Assembly (NCBI GenBank): GCA_016869645.1
Contig: VGDO01000009.1
Location: forward strand, 1-62,078
DNA from: Alphaproteobacteria bacterium
GTDB lineage: Bacteria; Pseudomonadota; Alphaproteobacteria; SHVW01
Direction: 5' to 3'
Length of the DNA: 62,078 nt
Below are positions 48,524 to 56,355 of the stretch, piece after piece. A program made the position numbers and the translations under genes. Each line of letters begins with the position of its first letter. Within the stretch, counting starts at the first letter, position 1. Under the pieces are notes generated by a model. It made no database searches and had not been told where the DNA came from. It saw only the letters and a list, made by a program, of their open reading frames with translations.

Positions 48524-49444
48524 ATGCTGCGCTATCTGGCGGGCAAGGGGTTTCGCTCGGTCCTGACGGTCTTCGCCGTCCTGCTCATCACCTTCGTCGC
48601 CGCGCGCATCTCGGGCAACCCGTTTCAATTCCTTTACGACGACGGCCTGACCCAGGAGGAGCAGGCCGCGCTCGACCAGGAGTTCGGCCTCGATCGCCCC
48701 TGGCCCGCGCAATTCGTCAGCTATCTCGGCCAAATCGCCCGGGGCAATTTCGGCCGGTCGATCGCCCAGCGCCGCCCGGTCGTCCACCTCTATGCCGAGG
48801 CGATCGGCCCGACATTGCGGCTGGCCGCGCTGTCATTCCTCGCCACGGTCGCGATCGGCTTGCCGCTCGGTCTCACCGCGGCGTTGGCGCGCCACTCGGC
48901 CCTGGGCGTGGCCGCCATGGGGGTCGCATTCGTCGGCTATGCCGTGCCGCACTTCCTGCTGGCGATCATCCTGATCCTGATCTTCAGCTTCTATCTTAAT
49001 TGGCTGCCCAGTATTGGTTCCGAGACCTGGTGGCACTTCATCATGCCGACGATAACCTTGTCGGCCGGCTTGATCGCCGCGATTGCGCGCTATCTGCGCG
49101 GCGAGATGCTGGGCGTGCTCAGCCAGGACTTCGTGCGCACCGCGCGCGCCAAGGGCCTGCCGGAATCCATGGTGATCGGCAAGCACGCAGTGCGCAACGC
49201 CTTGATCCCGGTCATCACCGTGCTGGGCCTCAAGTTCAACGGCTTGGTCTCGGGCTCACTGATCGTCGAGACCGTCTTTTCGTTTCAAGGCGTCGGGCAG
49301 ATCTTCATTGGCTCGGTGCAACTGCGCGACTATCCCGTGCTGCAATTCGGCGTGATCGCCTTCGCGCTCACGGTGGTCGTGGTCAACTTCCTGGTCGATG
49401 CGCTTTACGCGGTCGTCGACCCGCGCGTGCGGCGGAGCGGCTAA
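48524..49444 (+). CDS. ABC transporter permease, DppB type
   Basis: A 306-residue inner-membrane permease with six predicted helices. The N-terminal helix is LTVFAVLLITFVAARISGNP. The coupling helix motif occurs in RTARAKGLPESMVIGKHAVRN (AKGLPE...KHAVRNALIP), which contacts the ATPase. It forms the channel together with the DppC-type permease, whose ATG follows directly (no gap). Confidence 0.92.
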   Translation: MLRYLAGKGFRSVLTVFAVLLITFVAARISGNPFQFLYDDGLTQEEQAALDQEFGLDRPWPAQFVSYLGQIARGNFGRSIAQRRPVVHLYAEAIGPTLRLAALSFLATVAIGLPLGLTAALARHSALGVAAMGVAFVGYAVPHFLLAIILILIFSFYLNWLPSIGSETWWHFIMPTITLSAGLIAAIARYLRGEMLGVLSQDFVRTARAKGLPESMVIGKHAVRNALIPVITVLGLKFNGLVSGSLIVETVFSFQGVGQIFIGSVQLRDYPVLQFGVIAFALTVVVVNFLVDALYAVVDPRVRRSG

Positions 49445-50320
49445 ATGGCCAGCTTGTTCGAGGCGTCCGCCGCCGCGACACCGGCCCGCCGGCGCCGGCC
49501 GCTGCCGGCCTATGTCATCATCCTGATGGTCATCGGCGCCGTCCTCGTTCTCAACGCCTTGCTCGCGCCGTGGCTGGCCCCCTTCGACCCGGACACCACC
49601 CGCCTGCTGCGCCGCCTGCGCCCGCCCTCTTGGCTGGGCGGACCATCCGAGAGCTGGTTCGGCACCGACCAGCTCGGCCGCGATTTGCTGTCCCGCTGCA
49701 TCTACGGCCTGCGCACCAGTCTAGGCATCGCCCTGGTCGGCACTTTGATCGGCTGCGCGGTCGGCACGACGATCGGCTTGATCAGCGGCTATCTCGGCCG
49801 CGCCGTCGACACCGTGCTGATGATGCTGGTCGATATCCAGATCGCGTTGCCCTATTTGCTGCTCGTGCTGGTCGGCATCGCCGTGCTGGGCACCGATCTT
49901 TCCGTGCTGATCCTGCTGATCAGCCTGCACAGCTGGGAGAACTATGCGCGGCTGGTGCGCGGCCAAGTCCTGGCGGTGCGCGCGCTGCCCTATATCGAGG
50001 CGAGCGAGGCGCTCGGCGCCTCGACGATCCGCATCCTGTTCCGCCATGTTCTGCCTAATATCGCCTCACCGCTTCTGGTCATGCTGACCCTCAATTTTCC
50101 CGCCATCCTCTTGTTGGAATCCTCTCTGTCCTTCCTGGGCATCGGCGTTCAGCCGCCGACCGCCTCGCTTGGCCGCATGGTCGGCGAAGGCCGCCACCAA
50201 ATGTTGGCGGCCTGGTGGCTGGTGGTGGCGCCCGCCGCCCTCATCCTAATGGTCACGCTGACCGCGCAATTGCTGGGCGATTGGCTGCGCGACCGGCTCG
50301 ACGTCAAGACAGAGAAATGA
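49445..50320 (+). CDS. ABC transporter permease, DppC type
   Basis: A 291-residue inner-membrane permease with six helices, second channel subunit of the importer. It has the typical N-terminal segment with the DPDTTRLL...PSWLGGP-like loop ending GTDQLGRDLLSRCIYGLRTS, and an EASEALGASTIRILFRHVLP coupling loop. The stop overlaps the next ATG as ATGA, so translation of the ATPase is coupled. Confidence 0.92.
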   Translation: MASLFEASAAATPARRRRPLPAYVIILMVIGAVLVLNALLAPWLAPFDPDTTRLLRRLRPPSWLGGPSESWFGTDQLGRDLLSRCIYGLRTSLGIALVGTLIGCAVGTTIGLISGYLGRAVDTVLMMLVDIQIALPYLLLVLVGIAVLGTDLSVLILLISLHSWENYARLVRGQVLAVRALPYIEASEALGASTIRILFRHVLPNIASPLLVMLTLNFPAILLLESSLSFLGIGVQPPTASLGRMVGEGRHQMLAAWWLVVAPAALILMVTLTAQLLGDWLRDRLDVKTEK

Positions 50321-51330
50321 CGGCGCCGCCGCTGCTCCAGCTTCGGGATCTATCGGTCGACTTTTCGACCGACATGGGCATCGTGCACGCGGTCGACCGC
50401 GTGTCCTTCGACATCGGCACCGACGAGATCGTCGCCCTGGTCGGCGAGAGCGGCAGCGGCAAATCAGTGATCGCCCAGGCGATCATGGGTCTGCTCGGCG
50501 TCGGCGGCGCCGGCCGCAACGCGCGCACATCGGGACAGCTTCGTTTCCGTGGTCGTGACGGCGCGGCAATCGACTTGCTGACGCTCGACGCCGAGGAACG
50601 GCGGCGTCTGCGCGGCCGCGATATCGGCATGGTGTTCCAGGAGCCGATGACGGCGCTCAATCCGGTGCTCACCGTCGGCGAACAGATCGCCGAGCTGCTG
50701 CGCGTCCATGCCGGCCTGACGCGCGCGCAAGCCGCCGCCGAGGCGGTCGCGCGCCTGGCCGAAGTCGGCATCGCCGCGCCGGCGGAACGGGCGAAGAGCT
50801 ATCCCCACCAGATGTCCGGCGGCATGCGCCAGCGCGTGCTGATCGCCATCGCCATGGCGTGCCAGCCCCTATTGCTGATCGCCGACGAGCCGACGACTGC
50901 GCTCGACGTCACGGTTCAAGCGCAGATCCTAGAACTCATGCGCACCTTGAAGCGGCGTACGCGCATGAGCGTGCTGTTCATCACCCATGATTTCGGCATT
51001 GTCGCAGAACTGGCCGATCGGGTCGTGGTTCTCTATGCCGGACGCATGGTCGAAGAGGGGTCGGCGACCGACATCTTCGCCAGCCCACGCCACCCCTATA
51101 CCGAGGGACTGCTGGGCGCGGTGCCGCGCCTGGATTTGGCCAGCGACACCATCGGCGCGGTCGCCATCCTGCCTGGCACGGCGCCCGATCCCCTCGCCTT
51201 TCCCGCGGGCTGCCGGTTCCACCCGCGCTGCACCCATGCGCGCCCCGGCCTGTGCGACGGCAAGGCCCCAGCCATGACAGCGCTAGCCGGCGCGCGCCGC
51301 TTCGCCTGCCACGTCCGCGCCTCGGCATAG
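50317..51330 (+). CDS. ABC transporter ATP-binding protein, DppD type
   Basis: A 337-residue ATPase. ATG 50317 overlaps the preceding stop as ATGA; the frame open upstream to 50215 is not used. Walker A is GESGSGKS (residues 43-50), the signature is [13 protein letters not shown], and Walker B is [13 protein letters not shown]. After residue 235 there is the Opp/Dpp C-terminal domain with a [19 protein letters not shown] cysteine cluster, which in the family may bind an iron-sulfur centre. Confidence 0.94.
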   Translation: MTAPPLLQLRDLSVDFSTDMGIVHAVDRVSFDIGTDEIVALVGESGSGKSVIAQAIMGLLGVGGAGRNARTSGQLRFRGRDGAAIDLLTLDAEERRRLRGRDIGMVFQEPMTALNPVLTVGEQIAELLRVHAGLTRAQAAAEAVARLAEVGIAAPAERAKSYPHQMSGGMRQRVLIAIAMACQPLLLIADEPTTALDVTVQAQILELMRTLKRRTRMSVLFITHDFGIVAELADRVVVLYAGRMVEEGSATDIFASPRHPYTEGLLGAVPRLDLASDTIGAVAILPGTAPDPLAFPAGCRFHPRCTHARPGLCDGKAPAMTALAGARRFACHVRASA

Positions 51331-51334
51331 CCCC

Positions 51335-52324
51335 ATGTCCGCCCAACCGCTGATCGCCGCCGAGGCCGTCACCAAGGAGTTTCCGCTCCAGGGCAGCATG
51401 CTGCCCTGGCGGGCGCACCGCTTCACCGCGGTCGAGAATGTCTCGATCGCCATCGCGCCAGGCGAGGTGCTGGGCCTGGTCGGCGAGTCCGCGTCGGGCA
51501 AATCGACCCTGGGCCGCATCCTCCTAGGCTTGATCCAGCCAAGCGCCGGCACGGTGCGCTTTCGCGGCACCGATCTGCGCGCGATCGGCGGCGGCGAACG
51601 CCGCGCGATGCGCCGGGCGCTGCAAATCATCTTCCAGGATCCATATGCTTCGCTCGACCCGCGACTGACCATCGGCGCGATCGTGCGCGAGGGGCTCGAC
51701 ATCCACGGCATCGGCGCGCCCGGCGCACGCGACGTCAAGGTCGCCCATCTGCTTGGCCGGGTCGGACTCGATGCCGGTTTCGCCCGGCGCTACCCCCATG
51801 AATTATCCGGCGGCCAGCGCCAGCGCGTCGGTATCGCCCGGGCACTTGCGGTCGAGCCAACCTTCATCGTCGGCGACGAGCCGGTGTCGGCGCTCGACGT
51901 TTCCATTCGCGGTCAAATTCTGGCGCTGCTGGCGGAGCTGCGCCGCTCCATGGGGCTGTCGATGCTGCTGATCTCCCACGACATCGGCGCGATCAGCCAA
52001 CTCAGCGACCGTATCGCCGTGCTCTATGCCGGGCGCATGATCGAGATCGGCAGCCGTAGCCAGGTGCTGCGCACGCCGCGCCATCCCTATACCCGCGCCC
52101 TGCTCGCCGCCATTCCCGTGCCCGATCCCAGCCGCCGCCGAGCGCCGCCGCCGGCGCTGACCGATGGCGCGTCGGCGAGCCCCGACCGCGCCGGCTGCGT
52201 CTTCGCGCCGCGCTGTCCCCATGTCCGCCCCGCCTGCACCGGCTCCGTGCCGCCGCTGACCGTTCTCGAGTCCGGGCACGGCACGGCTTGCCTGCTCCAG
52301 GACGAGTTGCCGCCTGCCGCCTGA
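51335..52324 (+). CDS. ABC transporter ATP-binding protein, DppF type
   Basis: A 329-residue ATPase partner of the DppD-type subunit. Walker A reads VGESASGKSTLGR, the signature LSGGQRQRVGIARAL, and Walker B FIVGDEPVSALDVS. The C-terminal oligopeptide-transporter domain keeps CVFAPRCPHVRPACTG. It is the last gene of the phosphonate operon; a GC palindrome follows at 52358 and then the right copy of the direct repeat. Confidence 0.94.
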   Translation: MSAQPLIAAEAVTKEFPLQGSMLPWRAHRFTAVENVSIAIAPGEVLGLVGESASGKSTLGRILLGLIQPSAGTVRFRGTDLRAIGGGERRAMRRALQIIFQDPYASLDPRLTIGAIVREGLDIHGIGAPGARDVKVAHLLGRVGLDAGFARRYPHELSGGQRQRVGIARALAVEPTFIVGDEPVSALDVSIRGQILALLAELRRSMGLSMLLISHDIGAISQLSDRIAVLYAGRMIEIGSRSQVLRTPRHPYTRALLAAIPVPDPSRRRAPPPALTDGASASPDRAGCVFAPRCPHVRPACTGSVPPLTVLESGHGTACLLQDELPPAA

Positions 52325-52357
52325 AACTTGTCGCCAGACGATGTTTCGTTTGACCGG

Positions 52358-52373
52358 CGCCGGCGCGCCGGCG
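52358..52373. terminator. GC palindrome after the ABC operon
   Basis: CGCCGGCG-CGCCGGCG is a perfect 16-base palindrome 33 bases after the last ABC gene. It could fold into a short hairpin that ends the long operon. No T run follows, so the call is tentative. Confidence 0.35.
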
Positions 52374-52399
52374 TAGAGCGGCGACACCATTCTGTCATC
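52374..52399 (+). repeat. Direct repeat, right copy
   Basis: Same 26-nt sequence as 35390-35415 apart from two adjacent central bases, same orientation. Shared parts are TAGAGCGGC and CACCATTCTGTCATC. It begins right after the GC palindrome and ends 33 bases before the rpsD terminator stem. Confidence 0.8.
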
Positions 52400-52431
52400 C
52401 CATCCGCGTGATGGGCCCGGAAAAGCGAGAA

Positions 52432-52455
52432 GGCCCGCTGCGGTTGCAGCGGGCC
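52432..52455 (-). terminator. Intrinsic terminator of rpsD
   Basis: GGCCCGCTGC (52432-52441), a 4-base loop, and GCAGCGGGCC (52446-52455) form a perfect 10-bp stem. Read leftward it is followed by TTCTCGCTTTTCC, a broken T-rich tail. It lies 36 bases beyond the rpsD stop. Confidence 0.72.
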
Positions 52456-52490
52456 CTTGGTCGCTCATTCGTAGCGGATCGGTCCGCCGG

Positions 52491-53105
52491 TCAGCGCGAG
52501 TAGAACTCGACGACCAGATTGGGTTCCATCGTCACGGGATAGGGCACATCGGCGAGTTGCGGCGCGCGTACGAAGCTGCCCTTCATCGCCTTGTGATCGA
52601 CCTGAAGGTAGTCGGGCACGTCGCGCTCCGGCGACTGGCTCGCCTCCAGCACGAGAGCGAGCTCCTTTGCCTTGCCCATCACTTCGATGTTGTCGCCGTC
52701 CTTGACCTGGTAGGACCCGATGTTGACGCGCTTGCCGTTGACCCGGACATGGCCATGGCTGACGAACTGGCGCGCGGCGAACACGGTCGGCACGAATTTC
52801 ATGCGATACACCACGGCATCGAGGCGGCGCTCGAGCAGTGCGATGAGGTTTTCGCCGGTATCGCCCTTGCGCCGGTCGGCCTCTTCATAGAGCCGGCGGA
52901 ACTGGCGCTCGCCGATATTGCCGTAATAGGCCTTGAGCTTCTGCTTGGCCTGGAGCTGGACACCGAAATCGGAAGGCTTCTTGCGCCGCTGGCCGTGCTG
53001 GCCGGGACCATATTCGCGGCGGTTGAGCGGGCTCTTGGGCCGGCCCCACAGATTGACGCCGAGGCGTCGGTTGACCTTGTACTTAGATTCCTGGCGTTTG
53101 GACAT
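52491..53105 (-). CDS. rpsD: 30S ribosomal protein S4
   Basis: The 204-residue primary rRNA-binding protein of the small subunit, which nucleates 30S assembly. ATG 53105 ([20 protein letters not shown]) matches the alphaproteobacterial N-terminus; the frame is open to 53153. The S4 RNA-binding domain is present with [20 protein letters not shown] and [19 protein letters not shown]. The gene is alone, with its own strong promoter and terminator, and is not in the alpha operon as in E. coli. Confidence 0.97.
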   Translation of the reverse strand: MSKRQESKYKVNRRLGVNLWGRPKSPLNRREYGPGQHGQRRKKPSDFGVQLQAKQKLKAYYGNIGERQFRRLYEEADRRKGDTGENLIALLERRLDAVVYRMKFVPTVFAARQFVSHGHVRVNGKRVNIGSYQVKDGDNIEVMGKAKELALVLEASQSPERDVPDYLQVDHKAMKGSFVRAPQLADVPYPVTMEPNLVVEFYSR

Positions 53106-53212
53106 GTGTCTTTCCGTTGGTTGGTTCATGTCCCGATAGTCCGACCCGGCCAAGCCGGCGGCGTGGCGACCGGCTCATTGTCCGGCCGCCCTCATTCTCG
53201 GGAAGGGCGTGT

Positions 53213-53240
53213 AATATAGTCGGCGGCCGGGGCTTGTCAA
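53213..53240 (-). promoter_or_regulatory. Strong sigma-70 promoter of rpsD
   Basis: Read leftward, a perfect -35 TTGACA (53235-53240) and -10 TATATT (53213-53218) are 16 bases apart. Transcription would start near 53206, giving a leader of about 100 bases before rpsD. Confidence 0.72.
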
Positions 53241-53292
53241 ACCCCACGGGGCAGCCCCTGATGGGGCCGAAATTGCCAGCAAATAGAGCCGG

Positions 53293-53859
53293 TTAGGACC
53301 AGATCCAAGCGGACATCAGGTGAAACCAGATCTTCTTGAACTTGTCGCCGAAGGCGACCAGCACCATGAACATGAGCAGACCGCCCACGCCGTAGATCGC
53401 GATCTGCATGGGGTAGCGACGCCAGTACGGCAGGTCGGCGGGGTCAATCACGTTGGCCTTCGTCTCGCCGGCGGCGGCCGCCTCTTGGGCGGCCTTTTCA
53501 GCCGCGACCTGCCTGGGGTCGGGCTTGTCGAACATCTCCATGATGGCGTCTTCAATCGCCACGTCGCCGATCTTCACGCCGCATAGCACGACCCGAGACA
53601 CCTCGTGGCGGGTCACCTCGACAATGCGCTTGGCAAATTGCCGCGCCTTTTCCTAGTTGTCGAAGCGGTCCACCTCGGCCCAGAGGCCATCAGTGTGCAC
53701 GTCCACGCGGTAGACGCCCGATACGTTCGGTGTTCCATCCTCCACAGGCGGAGCGACAGCGGCTGGCGGGGGCGCGGCACCGGCGGGCGCCTGTGCTTGC
53801 GCGCTCTGGGAGAAGGCGAGCTTGGGGCCCATGGTGGCGGCGGCTGCGGCGCTGGTCAT
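53293..53859 (-). pseudogene. Small membrane-anchored protein with an in-frame TAG
   Basis: One leftward frame runs from ATG 53859 to the stop at 53293 and would encode 188 residues, but TAG at 53653-53655 interrupts it after residue 68. The first part is Ala/Pro-rich, then GVYRVDVHTDGLWAEVDRFDN; directly after the stop the same frame goes on EKARQFAKRIVEVTRHEVSR, clearly the same domain. The C-terminal part ends in one membrane helix (MQIAIYGVGGLLMFMVLVAF). The family is not recognised. Either the gene is freshly broken, or TAG is a sequencing error for a Tyr or Trp codon, or read-through occurs. Restart at ATG 53616 could give a 107-residue product. Confidence 0.72.
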
Positions 53860-53980
53860 GTCGGTATCTCTTCCCCTTGCGCTCGAGGACCGGCCAGGAC
53901 AGCCGGATGAGCAGCAGTCGGGATCGTAAAGATGCTTCGTTAACTTTCAGTGAAGGGGGAATTCACGATTATGAACCACC

Positions 53981-54748
53981 TCAAGGGCGGTCTTTTCTCT
54001 TTTCCACCAGACACTTAACCACTCCGTGCATGGTGCGCAGTTCCTGGTCCGTGGCGCCCGCGCGCTGAAAGAGATTGCGCAGATTCCGGACCATGCTGGG
54101 CCGGGCCTCCTGGTTTCTGAGGAAGCCGCAATCGTCGAGCTCGGTCTCCAAGCGCACGAGAAAATTGATCAGCTCTGCCTTTGGCGCCGGCGCTTCGCCG
54201 CCGCCCGATAGGAATTGCGGCGGCGTGGCGTCGGCCGCGTGGAACCATTCATAGCCAACGATCAGCACCGCTTGCGCCAGGTTGAGCGAGGCGAAGGCCG
54301 GATTGAGCGGAACCGAGATCACCGTGTCGGCGAGCGCCAGATGATCGTTCAAGAGCCCCATGCGCTCGGCGCCGAACATCAGGCCGCAACGCTGACCGAG
54401 CGCCATCTGCGCGCGCATCCGCCCCGCCGCGAAGCGCGGCGTCAGGATGCGCTTGACCATGCCGCGCGGGCGCGCGGTCGTGGCGTAGACGTGCTGGAGG
54501 TCGGCGATCGCCGCCTCGGCGCTCGGGAAGAGCTGCGCGGCGTCGAGGATCTTGTCGGCGCCGGATGCGGCCGCGATCGCCTCGTCGCTCGGCCAGCCGT
54601 CGCGCGGCTTGACCAGGCGCAGCTCGGTCAGGCCGCAATTGAGCATGGCGCGCGCGGCCATGCCGATGTTCTCGCCGAGCTGCGGCTCGACCAGAATGAC
54701 GGGTGGACCGCCGAGCACCGGAGCCTGGGTCGAGTTGGTGCCTGCCAT
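53981..54748 (-). CDS. trmJ: tRNA (cytidine/uridine-32-2'-O)-methyltransferase TrmJ
   Basis: A 255-residue SPOUT methyltransferase that methylates the ribose at tRNA position 32 using S-adenosylmethionine. The three SpoU motifs are VEPQLGENIGMAARAMLNCG (motif 1), CGLMFGAERMGL (motif 2) and VISVPLNPAFASLNLAQAV (motif 3), where the trefoil knot forms the cofactor site. A C-terminal helical part (RLETELDDCGFLRNQEARPS) is typical of TrmJ. It lies 5 bases beyond the cimA stop, in the same direction. Confidence 0.93.
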   Translation of the reverse strand: MAGTNSTQAPVLGGPPVILVEPQLGENIGMAARAMLNCGLTELRLVKPRDGWPSDEAIAAASGADKILDAAQLFPSAEAAIADLQHVYATTARPRGMVKRILTPRFAAGRMRAQMALGQRCGLMFGAERMGLLNDHLALADTVISVPLNPAFASLNLAQAVLIVGYEWFHAADATPPQFLSGGGEAPAPKAELINFLVRLETELDDCGFLRNQEARPSMVRNLRNLFQRAGATDQELRTMHGVVKCLVEKRKDRP

Positions 54749-54753
54749 GCTCG

Positions 54754-56334
54754 CTAGCGCCCGCGCAGCAGCTTGTAGGTGATGCTGTCGTGCAGCGCGT
54801 TGTAGGACGCGTCGATGATATTGGCCGAGACGCCGACCGTCGACCAGCGCTCGCCGCTGGCATCGGCGCTCTCGATCATGACGCGCGTCACCGCCTTGGT
54901 GCCGTCCTGCGGCGTCAGGATGCGCACCTTGTAGTCGACCAGCCTGACCTCGTCGAGCACGGGATAGACCGGCACCAGAGCCTTGCGCAGCGCGGTGTCG
55001 AGCGCGTTGACCGGGCCGTTGCCCTCGGCGACGGTCATCACCTGCCCGTCGCCGACATGCACCTTCACGGTAGCCTCCGACAGGGTGACGAGCTGGCCCT
55101 TGGCATTGAGGCGCCGCTCGTCGATCACGCGGAAGCTGACCAGGCGGAAAAAGTCGGGCACGTCCTGCAGTGCGCGCCGCGCCAGCAGCTCGAACGACGC
55201 CTCCGCGCCGTCATAGGCGTAGCCGTCGAACTCCCGGTCCTTGACCAGCTCGACCAGGCGATTGACCTTGGGATTTTTCGGATCGATTTCGATGCCGATC
55301 TCGCGGAAGCGCGCGAGTATGTTGGAGCGGCCGGACTGATCGGACACGACGATGTGGCGCCGATTGCCGACCGTCTCGGGCGGGACGTGCTCGTAGGTGC
55401 GCGGGTCCTTTTCCACGGCGGAGACGTGCAATCCGCCCTTATGCGCGAAGGCGGATTCGCCGACATAGGCGGCGTGGCGGTTGGGCGCGCGGTTGAGCCG
55501 CTCGTCGAGCAGACGCGAGATATGGGTGAGCTGGCGCAACCCGTCTTCGTCGATCGCGGTCCTGAAGCCGAGCTTGAGCATCAGCGTCGGGATGAGCGAG
55601 ATCAAATTCGCATTGCCGCAGCGTTCGCCCAGGCCGTTGAGCGTGCCCTGAACCTGCCGCGCGCCGGCGCGCACGGCGGCCAGCGAGTTGGCCACCGCAT
55701 TCTCCGTGTCGTTGTGGCAATGGATACCCAGCCGGTCGCCCGGCACGACGCGGCTCACCTCGTCGACGATGCGCTCGACCTCGTGGGGCAGCGTGCCGCC
55801 ATTGGTGTCGCACAGCACCGCCCAGCGCGCACCCGCCTGGTGCGCCGCCTTGATGCAGTCGAGCGCGAAGCCCGGGTTGGCCTTGTATCCGTCGAAGAAA
55901 TGCTCGGCGTCGTACATCGCTTCGAAGCCGCGCTTGATCGCATGCGCGACGCTCTCGCCGATCATGCGCAGATTCTCGGCCTGGCTGATGCCGAGCGCCA
56001 CGTCGACATGGAAGTCCCAGGCCTTGCCGACGAGGCAGGCCGCCGGCGCCTTGGCGCCCAGCACGGCGGCGAGGCCGGGATCGTTGTCGACCGAGCGGCC
56101 GGGCCGCCGCGTCATGCCGAATGCCGTCAGCCGCGCGTGCTTGAGCGTGGGCGGTGCCGCGAAGAACTTGTCGTCGGTTGGATTGGCGCCCGGCCAACCG
56201 CCCTCGACGTAGTCGATGCCGAGCCCGTCGAGCGCCTCGGCGATCGCCACCTTGTCGCCGACCGAGAAATCCACGCCCTGGGTCTGCCCGCCATCGCGCA
56301 GCGTCGTGTCGAAGAGATAGACACGGTCGGTCAT
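54754..56334 (-). CDS. cimA: Citramalate synthase
   Basis: A 526-residue enzyme of the isopropylmalate/homocitrate synthase family that condenses pyruvate and acetyl-CoA to citramalate, a threonine-free entry to isoleucine. ATG 56334 (MTDRVYLFDTTLRDGGQTQG) is chosen. The TIM-barrel marks are DTTLRDGGQTQGVDFSVGDK and YVEGGWPGANPTD, the metal-binding histidines are in GIHCHNDTENAVANSL, and the regulatory C-terminal LeuA dimer domain covers roughly residues 400-526. The long form with DGGQT, rather than DGEQ, is characteristic of CimA. It is followed by trmJ and preceded by cysS. Confidence 0.94.
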   Translation of the reverse strand: MTDRVYLFDTTLRDGGQTQGVDFSVGDKVAIAEALDGLGIDYVEGGWPGANPTDDKFFAAPPTLKHARLTAFGMTRRPGRSVDNDPGLAAVLGAKAPAACLVGKAWDFHVDVALGISQAENLRMIGESVAHAIKRGFEAMYDAEHFFDGYKANPGFALDCIKAAHQAGARWAVLCDTNGGTLPHEVERIVDEVSRVVPGDRLGIHCHNDTENAVANSLAAVRAGARQVQGTLNGLGERCGNANLISLIPTLMLKLGFRTAIDEDGLRQLTHISRLLDERLNRAPNRHAAYVGESAFAHKGGLHVSAVEKDPRTYEHVPPETVGNRRHIVVSDQSGRSNILARFREIGIEIDPKNPKVNRLVELVKDREFDGYAYDGAEASFELLARRALQDVPDFFRLVSFRVIDERRLNAKGQLVTLSEATVKVHVGDGQVMTVAEGNGPVNALDTALRKALVPVYPVLDEVRLVDYKVRILTPQDGTKAVTRVMIESADASGERWSTVGVSANIIDASYNALHDSITYKLLRGR

Positions 56335-56355
56335 CGGGCGCGCTCCCTGTGGCAT

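Noticed and set aside
52374..52399. Integrase attachment site
   Set aside because: No tRNA gene or integrase is nearby; the repeat could be a dispersed intergenic element, so an att-site label is not supported.
53653..53655. TAG read as pyrrolysine
   Set aside because: No pyrrolysine tRNA or synthetase is seen, and the trait is essentially unknown in Alphaproteobacteria; a Tyr/Trp codon mutation is far more likely.
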